This document shows positions 11,020 through 20,479 of a stretch of DNA of 64,000 nucleotides, piece by piece. The notes under the pieces were generated by a model. The model did no database searches. It worked only from the letters and a program-made list of their open reading frames with translations, and was not told the origin of the DNA. The translations under genes and the position numbers were made by a program. Every line of letters begins with the position of its first letter. The first letter of the stretch is position 1. The DNA is from Allolobophora icterica. Its lineage: Eukaryota > Annelida > Clitellata > Crassiclitellata > Lumbricidae. The stretch is taken from positions 42,001,578 through 42,065,577 of the forward strand of contig OY744614.1 in NCBI GenBank assembly GCA_963556255.1, written 5' to 3'.

Positions 11020-11177
11020 GTAGCGCTGAGGGAGGACTTATAACTCTCTTTCTACTCATCTATTTTTATATTCGTTTTTATTGACAAGCTCACTGACGAA
11101 CCGCAGCAAGTAACATTGAAACATAATAGGCCTATGGCAGTACAATTATCAAGATCTTATAGAACACACGTCATGGC

Positions 11178-11405
11178 CAGAGGCGGCGATCTTGTTTGAC
11201 GGATGGGGGACACCTTTGAACTGATCTGGTCAAAAATGAGTTTTGAACTGATCTAGTCAAAATAGAGGTAAAAAATCTAAAACAATTTTTTAACCTTTTT
11301 TGGTGTTTCTTCAAAATTCGGGGGCACAACTGTATACTGTGTCCTCCCACTGTTAAAGGTGGGGTCTTGTCTCCTTCAAGCCCCCCGCCGAGTTATCCGC
11401 CCCTG
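11178..11405. mobile_element. hAT-type MITE, family E
   Basis: A 228-bp element with ends CAGAGGCGGCGATC / GTTATCCGCCCCTG and perfect 8-bp duplication GTCATGGC (11170-11177, 11406-11413). A decayed relative (AACTGATCTGGTC motif, inverted) lies at about 50490-50600. Confidence 0.85.
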
Positions 11406-11701
11406 GTCATGGCAGCCTGTTAGGTGCCCGCTAATTTTACAGCCGCTCCTAGGGAGTGGTAGGCTGAGTCGACCTATAGGGAGCTTACGGGTATCGAACC
11501 GCGTCTTTCAAGATCTTATGTTCTTCGAGCAAAAAAATTACCATTCATCTATCCCTCTCCCTCTATTATCGTGAACGATTTGTATCGTAGCAATTTAAAA
11601 TTAAACCAGTCTCAATATAAGTCTCTCATTTATGCGCATGCGTTCACGCGATCAAATGCGCGAGCCGGTCGATGCCGTCACAAAAACCACCACAGTGCAA
11701 T

Positions 11702-11910
11702 CACGCGATCGATGCGTGTCAACTAGACACATCCAAGAGTTATATAGAGGCACGTGATCGATGCGTGTCAGCTAGACACATCCATCATTTATATATATAG
11801 AGGCACGTCACACAATGCGTGTCAGTTAGACCCACCCATCGGTTATATAGAGGCACGTGATCGATGCGTGTCAGCTAGACCCATCCAACAGTTGTATATA
11901 GAGGCACGTG
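11702..11910 (+). promoter_or_regulatory. Tandem TATA/E-box modules before adenosine kinase
   Basis: Four units of 49-52 bp and a partial fifth. Each has CACGTG or a variant (11702, 11751, 11803, 11853, 11904), then GATCGATGCGTGTCAGCTAG, ACACATCCA and a TATA-like TTATATAGAGG. The last TATA-like element (about 11893) is roughly 75 bp upstream of the proposed start codon at 11970, so the array sits where a core promoter would be expected. Confidence 0.6.
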
Positions 11911-11969
11911 ACAAAGACATGCTCAGATAAGTCAGTGATCCTACCAGTGATGTGCACTTGTGTGATGTG

Positions 11970-14922
11970 ATGGATTTAGATAACTGGCCGCACTGCGGAA
12001 AAACCGAAGAAGCTGCTCTCTCACAGAAGAAACTCAGTGATCAAGACTCTTCAACCAGGTAACAGCTATAAATATCATCATCATCATCAGTTCCTGACGT
12101 CAGCCATTTGGCGGCGATGGGTACGAATAAATGATCTCCATTTTCCTCGGTCATTTGTCAAGTCTATTGCCCCCTTTAGTGTTAGTCCAAGTGATGTTAT
12201 GTCCTCAGCTATAATATCTATCCAGCGTAGTCTTGGTAACAGCTATAATTATAAACGATTATTATTGTTATTAATGTTATTACTATAATTATAGTTTTTA
12301 ATTTGAATTAATTTAAACATTTATCTCGAGATATATTAAGTCTATGCAAGCACTTTACATCGACTGTATGGCAGGGTGGGAATTGTCAGGAGGTTGGGGG
12401 TTCAACCCCCTAGTTTTTCTTAAGAACCCCAGTTAAGTCTTCATTGCACACCCGGGGGTCGTTTCAAACCCTCTCAGTTGAACTAGTGTTATTTAGAATT
12501 TTTTGACTCTGAGTCTCTGACATATAATAATGACCGTGGGGCGTGGTGGCTCAGTGGTAAGTTCGGCGCCTTGTCACCGGAGGGTTGCAGGTTCGAATCC
12601 CACTCTAGCCGCTGCGTACGGACCTTGGGCAAGTCCTTCACTCGCGATTGCTCGTGGCGCTTCGGCGTGAAAATTCCGGCACAGTATCAAATGCTGTAGT
12701 CGGGAGCGCCTCTGAGTAGTTAAATAGTAGTTGACTTCGAGAGGCGCTATAGAAATATCCGGAATAAATAAATAAATAAATAAATAATAATAGAAGACAT
12801 TTCCATGGTGTATCATGTATGCATTTTTGAATTTTCTCAACAAAGGAATTGATTTTGATTCGAGTCTGACTTGCAAAACTGCTAGCGTTGAAATCAGCTG
12901 CTTTCAAATTTCGTTGACATCAGTTTGCAAAATATGGAAAAAATGTCAACCTCCCAGTCTTTTTTCTACAATTCTCACACTGCTGTCTGGAGAGAGGAAT
13001 AATGCAATCGTTTAGTGTATCCCACGAATATCATACAAACTAAAAAAGACTGTGTGGTAAAGATTTTATGGCGATTGTCCTAATCCAGGTTACACAGCCG
13101 AGGCCACCGCAAGTAATGTTGATCTGGTATCGCTCGATAGTCAGACTGACTTGAAAAGTGCGTTTAATTCGAGCGAACTCGAGGGCATTCTCTTTGCAAT
13201 CGGCGATCCACTCCTGGACATCGTCGCTGAGGTTCCCAGTTCGATCCTCCAGAAGCACCGCCTCGACCCCGATTCCGGTACCCTGATGGGTGAGGCACAG
13301 AGCGGACTGGCGGAGGAATTACTCAACGGTTCCTACGAGATCGCCTACGTTCCGGGAGGTTCGGAGCAGAACTGTCTGAAGGTATATAGCCTAAGACTAC
13401 AATGTTCATTAGCAAAACGCTGTGCACCGTAATTTTATGCTTATGAATACCTGCTTAATCACTTAGTTAAGCCTATCACTGTGTCTCTCAATCGAACCTC
13501 TATTTTCAGCGTAATTAACTGATAAAATCGGGTGTCCCTGTTAGCGGGATTTTCATCCCTTCTGGGCAGGGGCGGCTCTAGACTTTTACTTTACGGGGGG
13601 CGATTTCATGGACGTCCAAGGTCAAAGGAATTAAAATTACTGATTAAGTTTAGAGCATGATTAAAACAAGGACGTGTAGAGGTAATATTCAAACTGCAGT
13701 CCGGCGCTGTAGATGCGTAATAATAATCACATAACATTTATCCTGTAGTACAGTATAGTATATCAAATTTTTTAATTTTAAATATAAAAAATTATTATTT
13801 TTTGGACTCTTAGGGGGGGCGATCGCCCCAATCGCCCCCCTCTGGATCCGCCACTGCTTCTGGGTCTCCTCTTTGTCAACGTTTTCATGTAGGCCTAACA
13901 TAGCAATGTCAATGCATGCAAGTTGGAAGGCACCAATGTTGAACATACCAATGTAGAACTGATGTATGTTATATCGTTGCAATAAAAATTGATTGATTGA
14001 CTGATTGATTGATTGATTGTTGATTGATTGATTGATTGTTGATTGATTGATTGATTGAAAGGTCGTCCAGCGACTTGTTGGCGTTCCACACGCAACCAGC
14101 TACCTCGGCTGCATAGGGAGAGATCGCAACGGCCAGATATTGGAGAACGCGATGAAGGAGTGTGGCATCAACACCCGGTACAAGTACGTTGAGGACCAGC
14201 CGACGGGACTCTGCTACATCTGCCTGACGGGGGTCAAGCGATCGCTCGTGACGAAACTCGGCGCCGCGCAGAACACGGTACTCGATCTACTGAAACGACC
14301 GGAGAACTGGGAGCTCGTCGAAAAGGCGAAGTACTTCTACGTCGAAGCCTACTCCGTCGCCAATCGCTTCGAGGAGATGCTGATGATCGCCAGGCACGCC
14401 CTGCAGCACAACAAGGTCTTCGCCATGAACCTCTCCTGTCCGTATCTGAGCTCCAAATTCAAGGAGAAAATCATCGACGCGCTTCCGTACGTCGACCTGC
14501 TCTTCGGCAGTGAGCTGGAGGCGCTGGCCTTCGGCGCCGCCCGCGGCCTTGAAACGACCGAGATCGCGGACATAGCGCTGAGCATGGCTAGAATGCCGAA
14601 GGCGAACGGAAGACGGGGGCGCCTCGTCATCCTGACGCGGGGTAAGAACCCAGCGGTCGCCGTCAGCGACGGGCAAGTGCGGTTCTTCCCCGTCATCCCG
14701 ACCCCAGCCGAGGACATTCAGGACACGGTCGGCGCCGGGGATTCGTTCGCCGGGGGATACTTGGCCGCACTCATCACGGGTCACAAACACGATGAGTGCA
14801 TGCGAGCGGCTCTGGAGGCCGCTCACTATGTCATCCGATTGCGTGGCTGTGAAATTCTGCCCAACTTCAACGAGAGTTTAGGACTCCATCTCTCGCCAGA
14901 CTTAGGGTCTAGGCCTACCTAG
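11970..14922 (+). CDS. Adenosine-kinase-like PfkB kinase (3 exons)
   Basis: Adenosine kinase phosphorylates adenosine to AMP in purine salvage. Exons are 11970-12058, 13141-13381 and 14062-14922. Phases join at both introns, predicting 396 residues (family usually 340-365). Exon 1 is an acidic leader starting MDLDNWPHCGKTEE and is the least certain part. Exon 2 has ILFAIGDPLLDI and the PGGSEQN signature. Exon 3 carries GCIGRDRNGQIL, the lid and substrate region, NLSCPYLSSKFKEK, DLLFGSELEA, VILTRGKNPAV and the catalytic DTVGAGDSFAGG. The usual Asn of DTNGAGD is Val. The large GC-rich last exon covers most of the catalytic domain, whereas vertebrate genes split it into many exons. The conserved residues mark it as an intact kinase, possibly a divergent paralogue. 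Confidence 0.85.
12058..12248 (-). mobile_element. Short LINE-type insertion with 14-bp target duplication
   Basis: A 3'-end retroposon fragment in reverse orientation, (ATC)n then AGTTCCTGACGTCAGCCATT. It is flanked by GGTAACAGCTATAA at 12058-12071 and 12235-12248. The same fragment follows the (ATC)n tract at 30243-30360. The left copy contains the exon 1 splice donor of the adenosine kinase gene. Confidence 0.75.
12535..12790 (+). repeat. tRNA-derived SINE, nearly full length
   Basis: Head GGGGCGTGGTGGCTCAGTGG with B box GGTTCGAATCCC, a body including CTTGGGCAAGTCCTTCACTC, the 3' motif GAGAGGCGCTATAGAAATAT and an (AATA)n tail. It lies in intron 1 of the adenosine kinase gene. Confidence 0.8.
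13567..13856. mobile_element. hAT-type MITE, family F (adenosine kinase intron 2)
   Basis: A 290-bp element with ends CAGGGGCGGCTCTAGAC / CTGGATCCGCCACTG and perfect 8-bp duplication CTTCTGGG (13559-13566, 13857-13864). Confidence 0.85.
13989..14058 (+). repeat. (TTGA)n tract abutting a splice acceptor
   Basis: Tail-like TTGATTGA repeats preceded by CAATAAAAATTG, as at LINE/SINE 3' ends (40757, 25564). The repeat ends at the GAAAG acceptor of adenosine kinase exon 3 (14061/14062) and replaces a normal polypyrimidine tract. Confidence 0.75.
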
Positions 14923-14925
14923 ACC

Positions 14926-15131
14926 CAGTCTTGTTGTCAAAGACCTTAAACCTCAAGACCAATGGGCTTTGAACCACAAGTCCAAGACCAAGACGAAGAC
15001 TTTGAACCTCAAGACCAAGACTTTGAACCTCAAGACCAAGACGAAGACTTTGAACCCCAAGACCAAGACTTTTCAAAACGAACTCGAGTGCACTCGAGAC
15101 CAAGACTTTGGTCTCGAGGACAAGAAGACTG
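14926..15131. mobile_element. hAT-like MITE, family K copy 1, next to adenosine kinase stop
   Basis: Ends CAGTCTTGTTGTC / GACAAGAAGACTG enclose repeats of AAGACCAAGACTTTGAACC. It starts 4 bp after the TAG stop. The flanks CCTAGACC and CCTAGGCA agree only partly as a duplication, and the TAG lies inside the left flank. Relatives lie at 61265-61404 and 47575-47660. Confidence 0.65.
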
Positions 15132-15780
15132 CCTAGGCATAGAATGACAATACAGACCCGTCGAATGAGTCGTAGACTACTTCGTAGATTACTCTTAGTG
15201 TCGGCCTAGTGTTGAAACTGGTCGATCAACGTTCGATTTTTTAGATGTTAAACGAGTTTAAATGTTCTTGCGTGAAACGCTATTCAAAAGTGACGGCGCT
15301 CATCAAAAGTGACATCGCGTATCAATTTGATTAACCGTCCTGTTTCAGTTTCGTTTTTTTAATGAACTGAAATAACTGCAGCGTGGAAATAATAGCATAA
15401 TGCCTACACGTGTCGTGCCAACACATCCCCGCGCGGGCGCCTCTGAATAGTTTTTACTGCGAGAGGCGCCTTATAAATTACTAGACACGATATACGATTA
15501 TTCTCGGCACGTGTTCGTCGCGAGCTACGTTCGCTCTTCTTTCCATCTTCAGTTTCGTTTTGTCCATTTCCGTGCGTACGATGGTCTCGTAGTGAACTCA
15601 AAAAGTACGAGTAGGCTTTGCAGTCCTCAGACGTCAATCGGTAAAGCACCAAAGGTCCATGGAGGCGGATGCATGGATCAGAGGTCGGTATACGAAGTCT
15701 CGAAGAGGTGAGACTGTTACTAGAGTGGAAAAAAGTCGTACACGTGGGTTTGCCCTAAACCGAACTTAAGCTGAAATTAG
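15131..15780. other. No gene recognised; SINE tail fragment
   Basis: Contains a SINE 3' piece at about 15425-15480 (GCGAGAGGCGCCTTATAAAT). A moderately CpG-rich stretch at 15490-15710 ends in a donor-like GAAGAGGTGAGACTG. It could be a 5' exon, but nothing downstream supports it. Confidence 0.35.
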
Positions 15781-16250
15781 GGCCATCCATATATTACGTA
15801 CACAAAAATCCGGGAAAATGGACCCCTTTCCCCCCCTGTTCGCAAGCGTACTTTCTTCACCACCACCACCCCTGCGTACGTACGCTTGACGCATACCCTC
15901 CCCCCCCCGAAGACCAGCTGCAGAAAGTGTCTCGACAGCCCGACTGTCTGCACATTAGGCCAGATTGAATGATGAGTGAAGGGCCAATATAGACAAATTA
16001 GGGGCCTATAGGTGTCTCGTTCACAGCACAGAATAACTGCACATGGCCTTTATATAATGTAATAAAATGCCATCGGAAGACTATAGGACAATACAGAGTT
16101 ACAAATAGGCTAATGTGGACGTCATTATTAGAAATTTATTTTGTGTACGTACACATTTTGTCCCCCCTCCCCCCGTTCGCACCCGTACGCAAAATCGCCA
16201 AAATCCGACCCCCTCCCCCCTAATTGCGTACGTAATATGTGGATGGCCCC
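15780..16250. mobile_element. PIF/Harbinger-type MITE, copy 2
   Basis: Foldback element, near-identical to 1803-2244 over most of its length. Ends GGGCCATCCATATATTACG / GTAATATGTGGATGGCCCC, with 3-bp TTA on both sides. Confidence 0.75.
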
Positions 16251-16325
16251 TTATGTGTACAACGTACCGTAGCCTAATATGCATGCTTGTTTTGAATGAT
16301 CATCACTCGAAATAATCCCACACAT

Positions 16326-16329
16326 TTAC

Positions 16330-16383
<54 letters not shown>

Positions 16384-16426
16384 CAGACAGACAGACAGAC
16401 AGACAGGCTGACAGGCAGGCAGGCAG
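16326..16426. repeat. (CAGA)n microsatellite
   Basis: About 100 bp of CAGA/ACAG repeats ending in GGCAGGCAGG. Confidence 0.9.
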
Positions 16427-16559
16427 AGCGTGGCGAGGACGATCATTCACTCATCCTTGACAGTCACAAGGTTATTAAAATACAGTCGCTACACTTCCCA
16501 CATGGTTAGGATTCTCGTTGGCAGCCCTGGTTCGATCCCTGTGTGGGAACACAATCTTT

Positions 16560-16745
16560 GTTGTACACAGCTGCAGCCGAATGGTTAGAGCGTTTGGCCT
16601 GTAAGGTGAAGAGTCCGGTTCGAGCCTCCTCCCCTGAGACGTTACTGTGTGCGGACCTTGAACAGTACTTAACTCACAATTAACTGTTCTACGCAATCAA
16701 TTGTTGCTCACTCGTTATACAGTTCCGCTTGATAAATAGAGAACT
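16560..16745 (+). repeat. tRNA-derived SINE
   Basis: Head GCAGCCGAATGGTTAGAGCG with B box GGTTCGAGCC and body GTGCGGACCTTGAACAGTAC. It is related to the 12535 SINE but with a different, tRNA-Ser/Leu-like head. Not a functional tRNA by inspection. Confidence 0.55.
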
Positions 16746-17177
16746 GATAACAATACATCTTGCATCTTCTACTTGTTCTATTTCTTCCTCTTTTCCTTCT
16801 CCTCCTCCTCTTCCTCCTCCTTCTCCTCGTCCTCCTCCACCTCCATGCCAGCATTTCCATGGACATTAGATGAGACCCATACGAGTCCCATATGGGGATA
16901 TAGGTCCTGTATGGGCTCTGTGTGTGCGTACTGGCAGGGTATATATAACTATAGCTCAGCCGTTGCTTCTTGTTCGTGTTCTTCAAACCTCAGAACCTTC
17001 AATCTTAGCTTAGTCTTGTGCGAGCATAATAGTCTGTTCGGTAGCATGCTGGGTGCTTAATCCAACGACTGCGGCTTCGAACCTACTGAGCCAACTCCAT
17101 GTTACGACCCTGGAAAAGTAGCCTGCACACTTTTGTCTCCAGCCTCTTGGCTTTTGACCAGACTTACCCTTGATTAA

Positions 17178-17290
17178 GGTGTGAATTATGGTGTGGATCA
17201 TGGTGTGGATTACGGTGTGAATTATGCTGTGGATGATGCATGGTTTGGATTATGGAGTGGATTATGAAGTGGATTATGGTGTGGACTACA
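17178..17290. repeat. 12-15-bp minisatellite
   Basis: Imperfect tandem units of the type GTGTGGATTATG. Confidence 0.75.
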
Positions 17291-18034
17291 ATTTACAATT
17301 TACGTACATACTTCTTTTTTCTTTGCTTTTGTGTATTATAAACAATGACTGACGCCTGTTTCCCAAAACACAGAAAGTATGTAACACACAACAAAGTTGA
17401 TTTATTAGACGATGTAAACTGTGCAATAAAAATGGATGCCTGTTTAATTAGGATGCCTTCCCCAAATGCATCCTTCCATTTCTAGTACGGTGTGCAATTT
17501 CTTGGCAGAAGAAAACATTCTACCCATATGAATCGTAATCTTCGGATCTACTACAAATCCCAATCCCCCGAATCCCAATCCTGAAACCCCCAATGTCAGA
17601 AACCCCAATCCCTGAAAAGCAAAGTAGTTAGAGCCAGCGTATTCGCATACTGAGCAGTTCAACTACACAGGACTGACGAAAAACCCGAGTACTCATGTGT
17701 TACGCCACCACCTCTAAATCTGGGGAAGGCATCAAACACCAGCCAAAGAAACGTTTGGCACCCTCAGAAATATTTGGCACCAATCCAATTGCTGTCAGAA
17801 AATATCAAACGATTTAATACGATGTAAATGCTTAGCGATAAAATAACTAACTAACCCGAGTAGCAGTTCAAATCGTAAGTTTATAACAGGTAAAAATGCT
17901 GAACGAAGTTTGCAAAAATATTGCCAGTTAAGAAATTTGGTACTGGTCTTCTTTGACCAAGCATTCCAGACTTGGAAATGCAAACCAATATTTTCACCGT
18001 GGTGTTCAGTTCCAAAACTGCTGACAGTTCAGAG

Positions 18035-18169
18035 TATATATGCGTAGACTCTGGGGGAGGGCCGGGGCACGTGCCTCCCCAATAATTGAGATGGACTGTA
18101 CACCCAATGCAACAAGTCTAGAATGAATAACCAAATCCCCCCAATATTTTGGACAAGTTTACGCCAGTG
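18035..18169. mobile_element. hAT-type MITE, family D copy 2
   Basis: A 135-bp element ending TTTACGCCAGTG, with the other end degraded (TATATATGCGTAGAC). Perfect 8-bp duplication GTTCAGAG (18027-18034, 18170-18177). Confidence 0.8.
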
Positions 18170-18179
18170 GTTCAGAGGT

Positions 18180-19380
18180 CTGTCATATAGGCCTAATTTT
18201 GTCTTTAAATTTCAACTTCGACATTCAGCTCTGAAAACTCGAGTAAGATCTAATACTCAAACTGTATTCACAATTCCTTCACAGTTAAATGCGTTAAAAT
18301 GGCTTATCAAAATATTCACAAAATCAAATTACTGGGTCATGTTATAGTAAAACACATTGATTACTTTTACAATTGTGCTGCAACCTTTAACAAAGACTCA
18401 ATGACAAGTGCCAAGACGTGCACATTCAACACCATCTGCATAACCTGGTAACACAGATTAACAACAGTCATCACTACCTGTGCAGAACAAATGGCAAGAC
18501 CTTCTTAAAATCACAGTTCCGACACCAATTACATGTAACCCTAAGCGCGCAGTTAAGATTGCTTTGTTACTATGATTCGCAGAGAAACACCAACGATACT
18601 ACTAATTAAACAGTCTAAATTTTCTACTGCCAGCGAAGAAACGTCCGCAGTAAATCAACCTCTGATTTGAGAGGCTGTCCGATTACTTAATGATCATGGC
18701 GATATTCAAAAGAATGTTATCTCAAGCCAGTTCAGCCCATACCTGAAAACCTAAAACGTGTACCATTCAAACACAGGCAGCAGTAGCTAAGGATCTTGCC
18801 CAATGCGATCACTGAGAGATAATCAAGAACGGATTCATAGATCTCTCGGGTCATGGCTCTTAACAATAGTTTGGAAAACCATCGCAAAGCAGAATTATAG
18901 GCCTGCAAGGTCAAATCCAGTTACCACCATTCCTCACAAACTCTGTTAGGGGACATGACAAACATGGCCTCCGGATTTGCCCTCGATAAAAAAAATGTGT
19001 TTTTACCTGAAAATACACACAGCGCATTTCACAGAACACTTTGAAATACTGAGAACGATCTGGGCAAAGACCTGAAATACAATACAAAAAATACACAGCA
19101 ATAAGCAACACCACAACCATCACAGACTTTTATAAAACAAATTTGGCAGAAACATGAACAGCAGGTTTCGACACCAAGAATAGATTTGGCATGATTTTAC
19201 ATGAGTATCTGCAATGAACTATATGCTCAAGTAGGTTATGTGTATTTAACAATAACAAGTAAAAGTTCGCACAAAACGGTGACACTCCAACAGGTCAAAA
19301 GACCTCTCCTTTTAGGAGTCATATGTGAGTGACACTCTAGACAATTTAATTCATCTGCTACATATTTCAACACAAGCACA
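18180..19380. other. No gene recognised
   Basis: AT-rich sequence without convincing exons. It may hold 3' untranslated sequence of the minus-strand gene ending at 20480, but no boundary can be seen. Confidence 0.3.
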
Positions 19381-19384
19381 GAAG

Positions 19385-19560
19385 CTTCACTGTGGTTGGT
19401 CCAACTTCCAGGAATAGGTTACCTAGCATCTTACGACATGACCTTCTTGGTTTTTCTTTTCCTCTATTCCGTGAGCGCTTGAAAACCATATTATTCAATC
19501 CTGGTTTTCCATCGTTAGGTCGAGGGTACCTCTGATAAGTTTCTCTTGAAGAGGAGCTAT
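19385..19560 (+). pseudogene. LINE reverse-transcriptase C-terminal remnant
   Basis: One frame reads FTVVGPTSRNRLPSILRHDL followed by LFRERLKTILFNPG. This is the usual end of CR1/L2-type ORF2 proteins (hydrophobic-VGP-x-WN-LP ... FK-LKT-LF). The Trp is lost. It ends in a tail motif (GAGGAGCTATATAAATGTGA) followed by TTACATTACATTAC. Confidence 0.6.
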
Positions 19561-20035
19561 ATAAATGTGATTACATTACATTACTTAACCACATAGTACT
19601 GCTAGATTTATCCTTAATATTATGGTACACCAAAATCATAGCATAACATCCAGCTTTGAAATACATTCCAGTGGTAGAGGATATTTTCCTCAGTTTGACC
19701 AGCAGAGAAAACCAAAAAGTCGACACCACCACCACAACAACATTATATCAACAAAACCTTAAGCAGTTGAAGTATTATGTCAGAACAACAGAAAGAAGAA
19801 GCAGTCTCTAATCTATTACAACGTTAACAGACAACTTACAGCAGTTTCAACATCAGTTATACATTGTTTTGGCTACATTTTACATACAACAAGGCTTAAA
19901 AACAAAGAAAAAATGCATTACAACAGCATCTGTACTTCAGCAACTCTCCACAAAACAATCCTATATTGCTGAATGGCAAGGCAGCCAGATAGATCATTAG
20001 CAAAAATCCAGTGCTTTACGGCTAATAGAATGTAA

Positions 20036-20130
20036 ATCTTCGAAATTTCTCAGCGCCACGCAAAAGCCGTGTCAGGGAGACCAGCTTATTCACCGGCACT
20101 ATATCAAATTAAGTCCGCAACAGCCAGGCT
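20036..20130 (-). repeat. SINE/LINE tail fragment
   Basis: CAGCGCCACGCAAAAGCC and ACCAGCTTATTCACCGGCAC match the reverse complement of the shared SINE/LINE 3' tail. Confidence 0.5.
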
Positions 20131-20479
20131 GCCTTGTCCGTACCGGTTGGCTGGCGGTCAGAATCCGGGGAGGTCAATCCAAGGAGACAACATGGTGCTA
20201 CAGTGGTAATCATTGAGAACAATCTTAGATTGCTTCTGTGGAACCTGTTTTAAGGTCTTTTGTGTTGGCAAGAATCACAACCTTTAATCTAAACTATTAG
20301 AAGGATCACAATTCTTTATATTTACTGGCTAGCCTCAGAAGAAAGGTTCAAAGATAATTATCCATCTTCCTGCTTCACACAGCAATTTTTATCACATAAA
20401 ATTGAAGGGTTGTGTGATGTCATGTAGTGTTCGAAGGTTTCACAGTTTCAATATTTGTTTTATAACATTTACCATTCTC

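Noticed and set aside
14287..14826. 179-codon minus-strand frame
   Set aside because: Antisense shadow of the GC-rich adenosine kinase exon, with no family resemblance.
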